Assembly: GCA_021397845.1 (NCBI GenBank)
Contig: JAHSVC010000034.1
Coordinates: 2,418,001-2,482,000 of the forward strand
DNA from: Areca catechu
Lineage: Eukaryota; Streptophyta; Magnoliopsida; Arecales; Arecaceae
Length of the DNA: 64,000 nt
Reading direction: 5' to 3'
Shown piece after piece: positions 34,623 to 46,280 of the stretch. The notes under the pieces were generated by a model, which was given only the letters and a program-made list of their open reading frames with translations, did not search any database and was not told where the DNA came from. Each line of letters begins with the position of its first letter. Position 1 is the stretch's first letter. Position numbers and translations under genes: made by a program.

Positions 34623-35089
34623 ATGAGGCCGAACCTTGCACAGCTCAGGCGAGCAGCCAAGGAAAAACGAATGAGAGGTTTTCAGGTGAGGAGATCAGAT
34701 CGAAGGCGGAGATATGTGCTGGCGCTGTCGTGCGCCAAGGCCAAGATCAATGATCCTATTGAGATAGGCTCTTCTTCAGGGGAGGAGCCAGTTACCCCTA
34801 GGAGGGTCATGGTGGCTAGACCATCTGTGAGTCCAAGCCCACAAGATGTTGGGGGGGCTCCCCCTCATGTTGAAGATATTAAGCTAGTAGCCCCGGTTGT
34901 AGGAGGAAAGGGGCCAGTGGGGTATAATACCCCCGTGAGTGGAACTGGGAAGGAGGAATCCGGGGATCCCTTATCTGCCCTCTCCCTTGGAATACAGCAT
35001 GTAACCTTTAATCATGCATACTACCCATCCGCATTCGTTGATTGAGCTGATTTCAGAGGTGCCCCCTGCTCTGTAGGTTTCTTGCAACT
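34623..35089 (+). pseudogene. Element F antisense gene 2 (short type), 5' part
   Basis: ATG at 34623 begins MRPNLAQLRRAAKEKRMRG, similar to the start of exon 2 of antisense gene 1 (MKPNLSWL) and to antisense gene 3 (MKFCISELKKAAMRERA). A basic stretch and a Pro/Ser-rich, likely disordered part follow. It lacks the N-terminal transposon domain. Stop TGA at about 35042. Cut at 35089 by insertion of element G; it continues at 52269. Confidence 0.7.
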
Positions 35090-35798
35090 TGTTGGGATAT
35101 GGTGAAATTGATCAATGCCCAATAGGCACAATATGATCAAAGCCCAAATATGATTGTTGGGATGCGACAAAATTGGTCTGTTCATACTGATCTATTGAGG
35201 ACCTGAAGTTGAAATTTACCGATCAACGCTTAAAAGGCATAAATATGATCAATGCCTCTTCCTAGAGGAGCCGATCAATCATGGAGGAGCCGATCAACCA
35301 TGGAGGAGCCAATCAATTATGAAGAGTTGATCAACTATGGGTGAAAGGCTGACCAACTATAGATAAAGGCCTGATCAACTATGGATAAAGAACTGATCAA
35401 CTATGGATGAAGAACTAATCAACTATGGATGAAAGGATGATCAGCTATGGATGATGGGCTGATCAATTGTGGATGACCTTCGATGCACATGCTTATAGTC
35501 ATGGATTAACCGTTTAACAGCTAGATACCAGCTAAAAGCGGTTAAGTTCGTGGCCTATAAATACCCTCGCATATGATGGTGAGGGGGATCTTAACTTCAG
35601 CTATTCGTTCTTTTTCCGGACCACCTTCTACTTAGCCTTCCTTCAGAATTTATCTGTTCCTGTCCATATGCTATTAACGAGCTTGGGAGCTGCTTCGAAC
35701 TTCAGATCCTCCAAGAAGATGGCGAGGAGCTAGATCAAATCAGCTCTATCTGATTCTTTGTTCTTTCAAGCTTGTTGTAATTTTGTTTGGACACAACA
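35090..35798 (+). repeat. Element G 5' LTR (709 bp)
   Basis: Starts TGTTGGGATATGG and ends GGACACAACA. Holds about nine short units based on GATCAACTATGGATGAA (35270-35475). A likely TATA box TATAAATA is at 35557-35564 (GGCCTATAAATACCC). Confidence 0.92.
35270..35475 (+). repeat. Short tandem repeats in the G 5' LTR
   Basis: Units of 20-25 bp built on TGATCAACTATGGATGAAG; early units read GAGGAGCCGATCAATCATG. The same array is at 51735-51940 in the 3' LTR. Confidence 0.85.
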
Positions 35799-35800
35799 GA

Positions 35801-35820
35801 TTGGTGCGCCAGGTAGGGGA
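35801..35820 (+). other. Primer binding site of element G
   Basis: Two bases after the LTR: TTGGTGCGCCAGGTAGGGGA. F has the related TTGGCGCACACAGGTAAGG on the minus strand at 60249-60231, and H has TTGGTGCACCATATAG at 63331. I cannot name the primer tRNA safely, but it is not initiator Met. Confidence 0.7.
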
Positions 35821-35858
35821 TTCTCTGTAAAAGAGTCTCAAAAAATCTGGAAGGAAGC

Positions 35859-37430
35859 ATGGTGAAAGGTAGGAAAAAGAATATGCCAGTAGAAAGTGTT
35901 CTTTGTTCGTTAAAAGAGACCGATCTTGTTCTCGACAACCAAGGGGATGATCTTGTTCTTGATGGCAAAGGAAACGATCCTATTCTTGATGAAAGAAGAA
36001 ATGATCCTGTTCCGGGAGAGAGGGTGAGGTTCCTCCCATAGGGCACTTTGATCAAAAAAAGTTGAATGCTTTATTTGACAAGGTAGAAGTGCTCACCACG
36101 ACGATGGAGAATCTTCAAGAAATTGCTATGCAGGAGTCAATGCGACCAGCTATATCAAGAACCAGACGGCAACCTTCATACCAGGTATGTAAACATCTCA
36201 ATCCTAGAAGGCATTCCTCTTACCAATGTTCTTCAGGTCAACGACCCCCTGCAAGGCATCATCACCGATCTTATCATCGCTCCAAGAAGCAAAATAAGGA
36301 GAAACAACCACGATCCCAGTCAACTTCATCTGGAGAATCAACTCCTAATAGTACCCAAGTTCAACACTTTACAAGAGGGAATGATTTTGATAGGAAGTTT
36401 AAGAAGTTGGAGTTGCAGGTTGCTAAAGTCCTAGAACAGAGAAAAACAGAGGACGCTATGCTGAGTTACAGTATCCTACCTCCTTTTTCAAAGAAGGTTA
36501 TGGATGAAAAAATCCCGCATCACTTCAAAGTGCCACCGATCGAGTTGTATGATGGGTCATCTGATCCTTTAGACCATTTGGGTAGCTTTAAAGCTCATAT
36601 GCTGATCCAAGGGGTGTCGAACGCATTGCATTGTCTTGCCTTTCCTACGACCTTGAAAAAGTCAGCAAGAATATGGTACTCAAGTTTGCAGCCGGACACC
36701 ATTCATTCATTCGGTCAACTAGAGAAGTTGTTCATCTCTCACTTCAGGACAAGCAAGAAAATGCCCAAAAATTTCGATAGCTTGTTCTTTATTCAACGGT
36801 CAGAAGGGAAATCTTTAAGGGATTACATCACGTTGGAGATACCAGTCTCAATGAATATGTGGTGATGTCTGGTATGAAAAAAGGCTTGCGAGCCTCCAGA
36901 TTCACATTTTCCTTGGAAAAGAAGTTCTCGACCAACTATTCCGAATTACTGGCCCATGCTCAAAAGTATGCCCAGGCCGAAGAACAGGCTTTGAGTCGGC
37001 GACAGGTGGAGAAAAAATTGGTGCTAGGTAAGAAGAGAGCCAGGAAGATGAATCCCGATTCTCTGAAGTCCGATCTATTCAACGACAAGGTCAAAGGCCA
37101 AGGGAGTTGATCGGTAGAAATTATGTCAATCGGTTTGATACTTATACTCCATTGACTCACCTGAGAGAACAAGTTTTAATGGAGATTGAGAAAGAAAACT
37201 TTCTACAAATACCAAGGCCAATGAGAGCTCCACCAGCTATGCGAAATAAAGCCAAATACTGTTGCTATCATCGTGATCATGGCCATACAACAGAAGAATG
37301 CATTCAACTGCAGGATGAAATTGAGACTCTGATTAAACAAGATTATTTGGGCATATATCCGGAATCAAAATCAGAACCGACCAGTTGTAGCGGCAGTACC
37401 AAGGCCAGCTGTTCCAAGGATGATCACTAA
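35859..37430 (+). pseudogene. Element G gag, frameshifted
   Basis: A short frame at 35859 (MVKGRKKNM) with DLVLD-type repeats precedes it. The main gag is at 36062-36865, with the retrotransposon gag core: IELYDGSSDPLDHLGSFKAH, ALHCLAFPTTLKKSARIWY and FGQLEKLFISHF. It shifts frame at about 36860 and again at about 37107. The third piece has the Tat zinc-finger-like CCYHRDHGHTTEEC (about 37259). The protein makes the particle; the breaks exclude a complete product. Confidence 0.88.
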
Positions 37431-37559
37431 TGGGACAGAGCTCCCGAACCAGCAATCGACTGATGGGTCGGTTGGAATGATTTTCCATGCATGCCTTGAA
37501 GATGATCGAAGTCCTAAGAAGCTTTGAGGAAGTGTCATTTTTTCTGATGAAGATTTACA

Positions 37560-38010
37560 AGGTGCTCAGACACCTCATAACGACCCTGTTGTAATTTCTA
37601 CTATTATTGCAAACTATGATGAACATTGAATTTTAGTTGATAATGGAAGTTCCACAGAGGTCTTGCTTTATGATGCATTTGTCAAAATGAACTTACCAAT
37701 TAATAAATTATGGAGAATTCATGTACCACTTACTGGATTTGGCGAAAATCCCGTAGGAGTAGAGGGAGAGATCACGCTTCCCGTAACTCTTGGAACGGTG
37801 CCGAAACTAAGAACTTACCTCCTTTCCTTTATGGTTGTTCGAATCCCTTCTGCTTATAATGCTATCTTGGGAAGACCTGCTCTGAATAAATTCCAAGCCG
37901 TTGTATCAACATACCATTTTCTGATGAAATTTCCAACTCCAAATGGGATCGGAGTAGTAAGGGGAAACCAGCAGATCGCCCGACAATGCTTGACAATCCA
38001 GAATCAATAA
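37560..38010 (+). pseudogene. Element G aspartic protease
   Basis: LVDNGSSTEVLLYDAF holds the active-site triad as DNG (usual DSG/DTG). AYNAILGRPALNKF, the second protease landmark, is at about 37855. A TGA lies just upstream at 37627. The protease would cut the Gag-Pol precursor. Confidence 0.85.
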
Positions 38011-38100
38011 TCAGTTAACAAACCCACCTCCGAACAAATAGATCCGTGTGATCCAATTAATGCAATTAGTGTATCAATAGAAAAAACCATTCATATTTCT

Positions 38101-39585
38101 TTGACAAAAGATGATCCTACCAAAATAGTTCAAATTGGAAGTTTACTTGCTGAAGATCAGAGAAAGAAGTTGATTGATTTTTTACAAACAAATGCTAATA
38201 TATTTGCATGGAAAGTTGCTAACATGTTGGGAATTCTTATTGAAGTAATCAAGCATGAACTTAAGGTCGATCCATTTAATCGGCCTGTTCGACAAAAGAA
38301 GCGAAACTTTGTCCCAGAAAGATAAAGTGTTATCAATGAAGAAGTCACCAAATTGCTCAATGCTAGATTTATCAGGGAGATTTATTATCCCGATTGGCTT
38401 GCCAAAGTGGTTATGGCCAGAAAAGCAAATGGGAAATGGAGGATATGCATAGATTACACTGATCTTAATAAGGCATGTTCGAAGGACAGTTTTTCTTTAC
38501 CTAAGATTGATCAGTTGGTTGATGCAACGGCTGGACATAAGTTTTTAAGTTTCATGGATGCTTTCTCTGGGTACAACCAGATACGAATGAGTCCAGAGGA
38601 TGAAGAAAAAACATCTTTCGTGATAGATCAAAGAATATATTGTTATAAAGTGATGCCGTTCGACCTCAAAAATGCTCGGGCCACTTATCAGAGATTAGTA
38701 AACAAAATCTTTGAAGATCAAATTGGGAAGACTATGGAGGTATATATGGATGATATGATTGTTAAGAGCAAGCAGTCTAATGATCATATAAAAGATTTGT
38801 AGATCGCCTTTGATATTTTGCAGCAGAATCATATGAAGTTAAATCTGACCAAGTGTATCTTTGGTGTGACTTCTAGAAAATTTTTGGGATTCATGGTCAC
38901 ACAACAGGGAATTGAAGCCAACCTAGAGAAAATCTGAGCCATCTTGGATATGAGACAGCCAGTTAATAAAAAAGATATTTAACAGTTGACCGGGCAAATT
39001 GCCTCATTAAGCCGGTTTATATCTCGTTCAGCTGAGAGGCGTTTGCCTTTCTTTAAGGCTTTACGGCAAACTAAGGAGTTCAATTGGTCGGATGATTGCC
39101 AATTAGTATTTGAAGAATTGAAGAAATACTTGATAAACCCAATCATACTGTCAAAACCTCAAGAAGGGGAAGATTTATATCTTTATCTGGCTGCATCAGA
39201 TGAAGCAATTAGTTCTGTGTTGGTTAGGAAAGACCTTGATGGATTGCATAAACCGATTTATTACATCAGTAAAGTTCTTCATGATGTAGAGACAAGGTAT
39301 CCGAAACTTCATAAAATCATTTATACCTTGGTAATATCAGCCAAACACCTTAGACCATATTTTCAGTCCCATCGTATTGTTGTATTGACTGATCAAGCCT
39401 TGAGGACAGTCTTATAATGCCCCGATACTTCTGGCCGAATAGCAAAGTGGGCAATCAAATTGAGTGAATATAACATTACTTATCAACCTAAATCTGCAAT
39501 AAAAGCCCAAGTATTGGCTGACTTTATAGCCGAATGTACCTGGGGTGACAGTGAGAAAGAAATTTAGCCATATGATGAAACAGAA
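38101..39585 (+). pseudogene. Element G reverse transcriptase and RNase H
   Basis: One frame with scattered stops. RT landmarks: RICIDYTDLNKACSKDSF, FMDAFSGYNQI, and the catalytic YMDDMIV at about 38744. Then FLGFMV and the RNase H part (LYLYLAASDEAISSVLV, KPIYYISKVLHDVETRYP, VLTDQALR). Stops at about 38323, 38800, 38934, 38980, 39415 and 39565; most sit where relatives have Gln or Arg. Confidence 0.93.
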
Positions 39586-39957
39586 ATGACTGATACACCT
39601 TGGGTATTACATGTAGATGGGGCTTCGAATTCTTCTGGCTGTGGAGCAGGATTAATCTTATCTAGCCTCTATGGAGATGTTATAGAGTATGCACTCCGAT
39701 TTTCTTTCAAGGCCTCTAATAATCAAGCCGAATATGAAGCTCTTTTAGTAGGTTTAAAAATTGTGAAGGAGGTAAATGTCAGAAGATTGAAAATATTATC
39801 TAATTCACAACTGGTTGTCAATCAAGTAAAAGGAGATTTTGAAGTTCATGATGCTACTTTAGGTTTATATCTGAAGAAAGTTAAAGAATTGGGAGCTTCA
39901 TTTGATTCATGGGATATCAGTAACATCCCTAGAATCGAAAATTCTTGAGCCGACTCA
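39586..39957 (+). pseudogene. Element G second (Tat-type) RNase H
   Basis: LHVDGASNSSGCGAGLIL, NNQAEYEALLVGLKI and LSNSQLVVNQVKGDF are landmarks of the extra RNase H known from the Tat lineage, placed between the normal RNase H and the integrase. Ends in a TGA at about 39946, where the link to integrase should continue. Its presence fixes G as Tat. Confidence 0.88.
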
Positions 39958-41311
39958 TTGTCTAGATTTGCCACTTCTGCATCTGACCAAATGGGTCGTA
40001 CCTTTGTGGAATATATGGAGATTCCGAGCATATCAGCAATTGAAAGAGAAAAGGTTCTTCAAATAGAACCGGAAATGAATTTGATGAGTCCGATAGTCAA
40101 GTTCTTGACTAAAGGGATACTGCCTGAGAATAATATAGAAGCTAAATAGATTCGGAAGTTAGCTGCTCAGTATGTCATCCTAGATGGTTTACTATACAAA
40201 AATCCTTTTCTCAGCATTATTGAAGTGTCTGTCTCCTTCGGATGCTGATTATGCTCTTAGAGAAGTGCATGAGGGAATATGTGGTGATCATTTGGGAGGA
40301 AAGTCTTTAGCTTATAAAATCATAAGGTAGGGATATTACTGGCCGACTATACAAAAGGATGCTACAGATTTTGTAAGAAGATGTGATTCTTGTCAAAGAT
40401 ATGCGAGTATCCAAAGGCGTCCTGCCAGTCAGTTGACACAATTAATAGCTCCTTGGCCATTTGCTCAATGGGGAATGGATATACTTGATCCATTTCCTCT
40501 AGCTTCCGGGAAGCGAAAATTTTTGATCGTTGCTATTGATTATTTTACTAAATGGATAGAAGCCGAGCCTTTAGCTTTAATCACTGAAGCAAAAGTTAAA
40601 GTATTTGTCAAAAATTTTATTATATATAGATTTGGAATCCCTCATGTGATCATTACGGATAATGGAAGATAGTTTGATAACCAGAAGTTCAAGGATTTCT
40701 GTGCTCAATATGGTATTCTTCACAAATTGATATCCGTCGGACATCCACAAGCTAATGGGGAAGCTGAAGTAACTAATCAAACAATTCTTCATGGATTGAA
40801 AACCCGATTAAATGAAACCAAAGGATCTTGGGCTGATGAACTCAACTCTGTTCTATGGGCTTACCGAACAACTCCTCGATCTACCACGGGCAAATCTCTG
40901 TTCAATCTAGCTTATGGGAGTGAAGCCATGTTACCTGTGAAAATTGTCCTTCATTCCAGAAGAACTGATGGTTTTGTAGAACCTGATAATGATAACCGAA
41001 GAAGAATTGATCTTGATCTGATTGAAAACTCCAGATTACAGGCACAACTAAAAATGGCAGCTTACCGACAAAGGGTAGTTCGGTATTATAATTCAAGAGT
41101 AAAAACCCGAATCTTTCGGATTGGAGATCTTATTCTACGCCAAACAGCTGTATCCCGACCAACTGAACAGGGAAAACTTGTCCCAAATTGGGAAGGCCCT
41201 TATCATATCACTGAGGTTGTATGATCAGGGACCTATCGGCTTGAAAGTCTAGATGGTTATCCATTGGCAAGGCCATGGAATATAGAAAATCTACGCAAAT
41301 ACCATCAATAA
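39958..41311 (+). pseudogene. Element G integrase
   Basis: The zinc finger is spread over a frameshift at about 40205 (HEGICGDHLGG, then CDSCQRYA). The core has the triad as GMDILDPFP, ITDNGR and ANGEAEVTNQ. The C-terminal domain ends NIENLRKYHQ before TAA at 41309-41311. Stops TAG at 40328 and 40670 and TGA at 41222. No chromodomain. Confidence 0.9.
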
Positions 41312-41387
41312 AGATATCTTTTTCTTTCTTTTGTTACATGAAGGAAATATGTAATATTCCAATATTCTCTAAAATATGGAGAAAAGA

Positions 41388-41855
41388 AAGGTTGGCCTGA
41401 TAAGCTGACTATAATCCAACAAATCAGGTTAGTCTAATCTACTAACTCAATCGATGTTTAACGATCAGAATAACTGATCTAAAGGTTGGCCTGATAAGCT
41501 GACCATAATCCGACAAATCGAGTTAGTCTAATCTACTAACTCAATCGGTGTTTAACAATCCGAATAACTGATCTAAAGGTTGGCCTGATAACCTGACCAT
41601 AATCCGACAAATCGAGTTAGTCTAATCTACTAACTCAATCGATGTTTAATGATCAAAACAACTGATCCAAAGATTGGCTTGATAAGTTGATTACAATCCG
41701 GCAAGTCGAATTAGCTTGACCCACTAACTCATCCATACTTAATGATCAGAACAACTGATCAAAAGGTTGTATTAATAAGATTACAGCCTGACGAATCGGA
41801 CTGATCTAATATATTAACTCATTTGTGCTCAATGATTTGCTGATCAATTAAAAGG
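41388..41855 (+). repeat. 94-bp tandem repeat, five units, after integrase of G
   Basis: Units start at about 41388, 41482, 41576, 41670 and 41763 with AAGGTTGGCCTGATAAGCTG; units 1-3 are close, 4 and 5 worn. Hypervariable tandem repeats in the 3' untranslated part are known for Tat/Ogre-type elements. Confidence 0.92.
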
Positions 41856-41946
41856 AAATAGAAGATTTCATTAATATTCTGTTACAAAAAGGAAAAAGAA
41901 GGAAATAAATGGCAGTAAAATTATCACCAATTCTCTATTACATATA

Positions 41947-42428
41947 TTATACAGCTTCTTTCTGAATGATCGGTTCAATCGAAGTATTCTCTTGACCAGA
42001 TGTTTCTTGAATAGGTAATTTTGTCGGATCGTTGCTTGGTTGTCCTTTTTCTTTCCCTACAGTAAGATCTATGGAAATAGAAGAAAAATAAAGGTCAGGA
42101 TGTAACTTTTTGACCTTATCAACGCAATCCTTAAAGCTGAGATCGTAGCCTCTGGCTCCCACTTTTTCTATTCCTCTATAGAAGCTGTCAGATTACATGA
42201 GTTTTTCAATTACGAGAGGCTTCTGTTGGATCAGCAAAATGTTTTCTTATTCAGTTTTCTTCAATATTTCTTCGAGAAGTGATATTCTCTTCTTCATCAG
42301 CAAATTTTGACTCAGTACTTCTTCGAATGCTTGAGTCTTCTCCTCTATGGCTTCATCAGCTTGCCAAAGTATTTTTCTCCTTTTGGCCCCGTCTTCCACA
42401 AGTTGATGAACATATATTTCATTTTATT
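41947..42428 (-). pseudogene. Element G antisense gene 2 (short type), 3' part
   Basis: Continuation of 48261-47540 across the insertion of Copia D. It has a predicted coiled coil (ADEAIEEKTQAFEEVL, KKRISLLEEIL), a stop or two, then the C-terminal signature SDSFYRGIEKVGARGYDLSF and DCVDKVKKLHPDL. The frame ends at 41947. Confidence 0.7.
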
Positions 42429-42433
42429 TTAAT

Positions 42434-44854
42434 TGAAAGGGATATTCCCTACAAGCCAATCTATGTTGTATCTCCCAAACCATTGTAATTGACAAAAATT
42501 CTAATAAAGGCATTATTTTTCATCATACGCTGTGTTTATTATTATATGATGAACCCCATAGATTAGGGCTATGATTTTAGGGTTATGATGAGATCATACC
42601 AGTGAGACCTAAAGTCTTAAAATCTTAATCTAAAATATTCCTGGTCAAAGGAACCCTGAGTAGGGGATCAGGGTTTTCCGGTAAGACTAGCACATCCCAT
42701 GTATACTGGAGAGGATGACTGCTCTCACAGTCACTTGTGTATGATACTAATACTGGGATGTGGGTGCTCATTGGAGAATGAGTTCACTGATATGATCCAA
42801 CTTGAGAACATCTAATGGAGTCTTAGCTACATGTCAATAGAAGGTTCTCATAGTAGGAGTGGTACAAGTAATCCTTTGACCTGAGACTGCCATAAGTACC
42901 TTATGTACATGAACCCATGCTTTGGTTCAATCCTAATCATGACACTGAGTCATGCACAGGATTGATACTGGGAATGGTGAATTGGATATGAAGGTAATGA
43001 GTAGGTCAACAAGGAATCGATCACTCTTAGTAAGAGGAGATTGCATCCAGCTAGTTAACAATCGGATGATGATTCAGGGAATCTTTGATCAAAGTAAAGA
43101 TATTAGAGATGGTTTCTAATATCAAGATAATTGAATCATCAATATAAGATTGAGCTAGAAATAAATATAATATTAGATTTGACATATATCCATATCCATA
43201 GTTATATTTTGGGTGCAGGCTGATCGAAAGATTTAATTGTACGGTAACTCTCTACTGAAGGATAGTTTTGGTATTTCACCAAAATTTTCATATCTTCCGG
43301 GTAGACATGACACGTTGCTAGACGTCAATCTTGTCTTGTGGGTTGATCAAATTTAAAGATCGCTTATTAGGAAGAGTCCTAATTGATCAAGTCGTGTAAG
43401 CCCGGTTTGACCTAAATCGATTAGAAAGAGTTCTAATCAAATTAGGTCAACTTGTATTCGAACCCACTGCTGGCTAGATGCGGAACCCAATGGGTCACAC
43501 ACTTAAGAGGATTGATCAAGAGTTTAATTTGTAATTAAATCATCTTTGCAGGATAACACTCTAGCAGGTGTTGCAAACCCTAGCTTCTATTCGAATTGGA
43601 TTCGAATTAGGGTTCCGGATTGGTTCAATTCAGGTTCTAATTGGATCTAATTAGACCCTAATTGAGTTTATAGGGATTATGGCTAACCCTATTGGCTAGC
43701 CATGTAACTAGGCTAGCCTCCCCACCCGCCCTTTTGCATTTTCACGCCAAAATGCCAAGAGTCCATGCGCTTATGGACTCTTGGCGTGCCATTTGGAGGA
43801 GTCCATGGGCGCATAGACTCTTGGCGCGCCCACTTAATTCTCCGATGAATTAAGTTGGGGCGGCTTCCTTTCTCACTATTAGCGCCTCACATGTATCCCC
43901 TTGGATGGGAATCCAACGGTTGGGAAATTTTTGAGAAAGACAAAAGGTGCAGACTCTTCCCGGTTGCGCGAAATAACATCTCTTCGGAGACCGAAACATC
44001 GCGACTCCCTTCTTCTGAAATTTCATGACTTTTCTTTTAGGAAAAGCCGTGAGTTTTAATCTGGAAGGTTGTGAGAAGGAGGGAAGGGGCGTGAGAAAAT
44101 GAGAAGGGCGTGAGATGGGTTTTTACGTAGAGGTGTGTGGGCGCCTCTCTGAAATCTATTTAAGGGGTCAGGAAAAATCAGAACGAGTGATCTGAGATTT
44201 TTCTTCTTCCTCACCAAAAGACTCCTTCCCTCTTTTCTTGTTTTACATTGTTTCCTTTACAGAGGACTCCTTTGTCGAAACTCTGTTGCTGAACAAGAAT
44301 AAAAGAGGTCTCCGACGGTAAAGGAAAGAAGGAGTTCTGATTTTATTTCCTTTCGTTCTTACATTAAGACATTCATGTCTTAATTTCTTCTCCAATTTAA
44401 GACAAGCCTAAATCCTCTTAGGACAAGGTCTTATCTCTAAGACAAGGGTGTCTTAGAGGGTCAAAGTCGTAGTGGAAGGAGGAGAAGAGATCAAAGAAAG
44501 GGAGGCAACCTCTTGTGTGGAAGAATTCCAGCCATAATCTGAGCAATTGAGTTCTAGGAAGAAGAACTCAATAGGAGGAACCATTGAAATGAAGATAGTG
44601 TTTCTTGATCATTGCTCTGTGTGGATCACCATCGGAGGGCGGACACCTGGATGCCTGGTGAATTCAGTTAGCCCCTTCAACTTCAAGTTTGTTGGAATAA
44701 GCGATTGCAGGTCGGTACCCTAATCCTAATTTGCATAGATATGCTTGTTAATGTTCTAGTCTTATTTAAGGAGTTCCTGGTTTAGGGTTTTTTGATGTAA
44801 ATTTAGTTTCATTTTTGAAATTACACTTCCGCTGCGTTGCACAGGAACCCTACA
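42434..44854 (+). repeat. Copia D 5' LTR (2421 bp)
   Basis: Starts TGAAAGGGATATTCCC (compare A, TGAAAGGATTATGCCC) and ends GGAACCCTACA. A TATA-like TATTTAAG is at 44157-44164 and a perfect 20-bp palindrome TTAAGACATTCATGTCTTAA at 44364-44383. It contains repeated GAGTCCATG/CATGGACTC inverted repeats at 43760-43830. Confidence 0.93.
44364..44383 (+). repeat. R-region palindrome of Copia D
   Basis: TTAAGACAT, two bases, ATGTCTTAA. Second copy at 47048-47067 in the partial 3' LTR. Position equals that of the different palindrome in A and C. Confidence 0.85.
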
Positions 44855-44855
44855 G

Positions 44856-44868
44856 TGGTATCAGAGCC
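44856..44868 (+). other. Primer binding site, initiator-Met tRNA (Copia D)
   Basis: TGGTATCAGAGCC two bases after the LTR end. Confidence 0.95.
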
Positions 44869-45048
44869 ACCTTAATTAGGACTATAATCTATGATAGTTT
44901 GTGTGTTACATATTAGGGTTTTTTAAATCCTAATATGCTATTACACTTAGTATATTTTTTTTTGATTGCATATATGTTTTGATGTATGCCACTAGTTAGG
45001 GTTTTTCACTCAAACCCTAATTATTATAGAGATATGATTAGTTTTGAA

Positions 45049-45126
45049 GTCATCATACTAAAATAAGGTTGCACTGGCATAATGGTGGATCCATTATGTG
45101 GTAAATGGTTGTCCTAGTATGATGAC
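45049..45126 (+). other. Leader module 1 (Copia D)
   Basis: GTCATCATACT (45049-45059) with AGTATGATGAC (45116-45126) and inner GCATAATGG / CCATTATGT; nearly the same as in Copia A. Confidence 0.78.
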
Positions 45127-45279
45127 ACACTTTGCACATATTTGTTTATCAGAGTGATATGATTGTGATATGTTCTATAAGAATGTGCTGGCAATTTTAT
45201 AAAACCCTCCTCTTAAAAAATTATATTAAGTCATAGTATATTTAACTAATAAGCATCACTAGTCATGATGAACAATTGA

Positions 45280-45422
45280 TCATTCGGTGTCTAGAAAGGT
45301 GGTTCTGGGAAGGTAAAGAGAATTGTGGTTTTTAATTGGTTCCGTTGACTGACCTGGCCAATTTTTATTGGTGTCTAGGAAAGCAACGGGGGGACTCCCA
45401 CATCTCTTCCACTTGCCGGCCG
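45280..45422 (+). other. Leader module 2 (Copia D)
   Basis: GGTGTCTAGAAAGGTGGTTC, TGGTTTTTAATTGGTTCCG, CTGACCTGGCCAAT, GGTGTCTAGGAAAGC and GGGGGGACTCCCAC in the same order as in Copia A. The end reads CTTGCCGGCC, so the antisense donor-like CAGGTAAG of A is not kept here. Confidence 0.7.
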
Positions 45423-45517
45423 ATTTGATTATATTTAAATCTTGACTAAAATGCTTAGTGTTAAAAATACTATATATTGGCCTTCCTTCATGCTGGATCA
45501 TTATTGTGTTATGAACT

Positions 45518-45840
45518 ACATTAGGTTTGTTGTGTTATCTGCAAGACCTAATATGGTGATTGACATAATACTAGTCTAGTGCACAGATATGCTTACAGTA
45601 TATTCAGTATAATGCTTTGTTGTGTTATCTGCAAGGTCATTATATTTGAGTACTGACTGTATAGAAATGAAAGGGTCTTGACTTAACTAGAACATTATGG
45701 TTTGTTGTGTTTTTCTGCAAGACTAATAATGTTCTAGAGGCCAAGTTATTTTTGAGAATTATATGAGATATAATTAGAAGAGTTTCCTACCTTTGAGCTT
45801 ATAAAAGATTTGTTGTGTTTTCTGCAAGATCTTTTATAAG
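45518..45840 (+). other. Four same-loop hairpins in the Copia D leader
   Basis: At about 45518-45555, 45605-45648, 45688-45737 and 45797-45840. The loops are TTGTTGTGTTATCTGCAAG (first two) or TTGTTGTGTTTTTCTGCAAG-like (last two). Stems: ATTAGGT/ACCTAAT, TATAATG/CATTATA, AACATTA/TAATGTT, and a perfect 12-bp CTTATAAAAGAT/ATCTTTTATAAG. Confidence 0.87.
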
Positions 45841-46019
45841 TTATTAGGATCTCAATCTCACTAAGAAAAATCGATCAGGGTTCTTCTCGATTATTATAGT
45901 GAGGGCTATGATTTTTGATAAAATAGTGGGAGACATAATTAAATTGAAGACCTAATTTAATTATGTAAGTCATTTCATGGTTGTTTGCTTATGTATTGTT
46001 CTTTATTAAATGTAGATAA

Positions 46020-46280
46020 ATGGCATCTTCATTATCACTGCAAAGTATCTTAGATACCAACAAACTGACTGGTCCAAACTATGTGGACTGGTTGAGAAAT
46101 TTAAAGATTGTGCTGAGTTCAGAAACACTTTCTTATATTCTTGATACCCCTAGTCTTAATCCACTAGGGGACGATGCCACACAGGAAGATATGGCCACAT
46201 ACAAAATGTGGCAGAATGACTCATCTTTGCAGGATAACACTCTAGCAGGTGTTGCAAATCCTAGCTTTTATTCGAATTAG
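46020..46280 (+). pseudogene. Copia D gag N-terminus fused to LTR sequence
   Basis: MASSLSLQSILDTNKLTG starts the gag, with the Copia gag signature PNYVDWLRNLKIVL, ending QNDSS at about 46219. The following 20 residues come from LTR sequence (compare 43543-43600) and the frame stops at TAG 46278. This is the least damaged version of the family gag start in the window. Confidence 0.92.

Noticed and set aside
41388..41855. Regular 94-bp repeats, at first sight like an array with spacers
   Set aside because: Whole units are repeated with no unique spacers, in a plant retrotransposon; this is a tandem repeat and not CRISPR.
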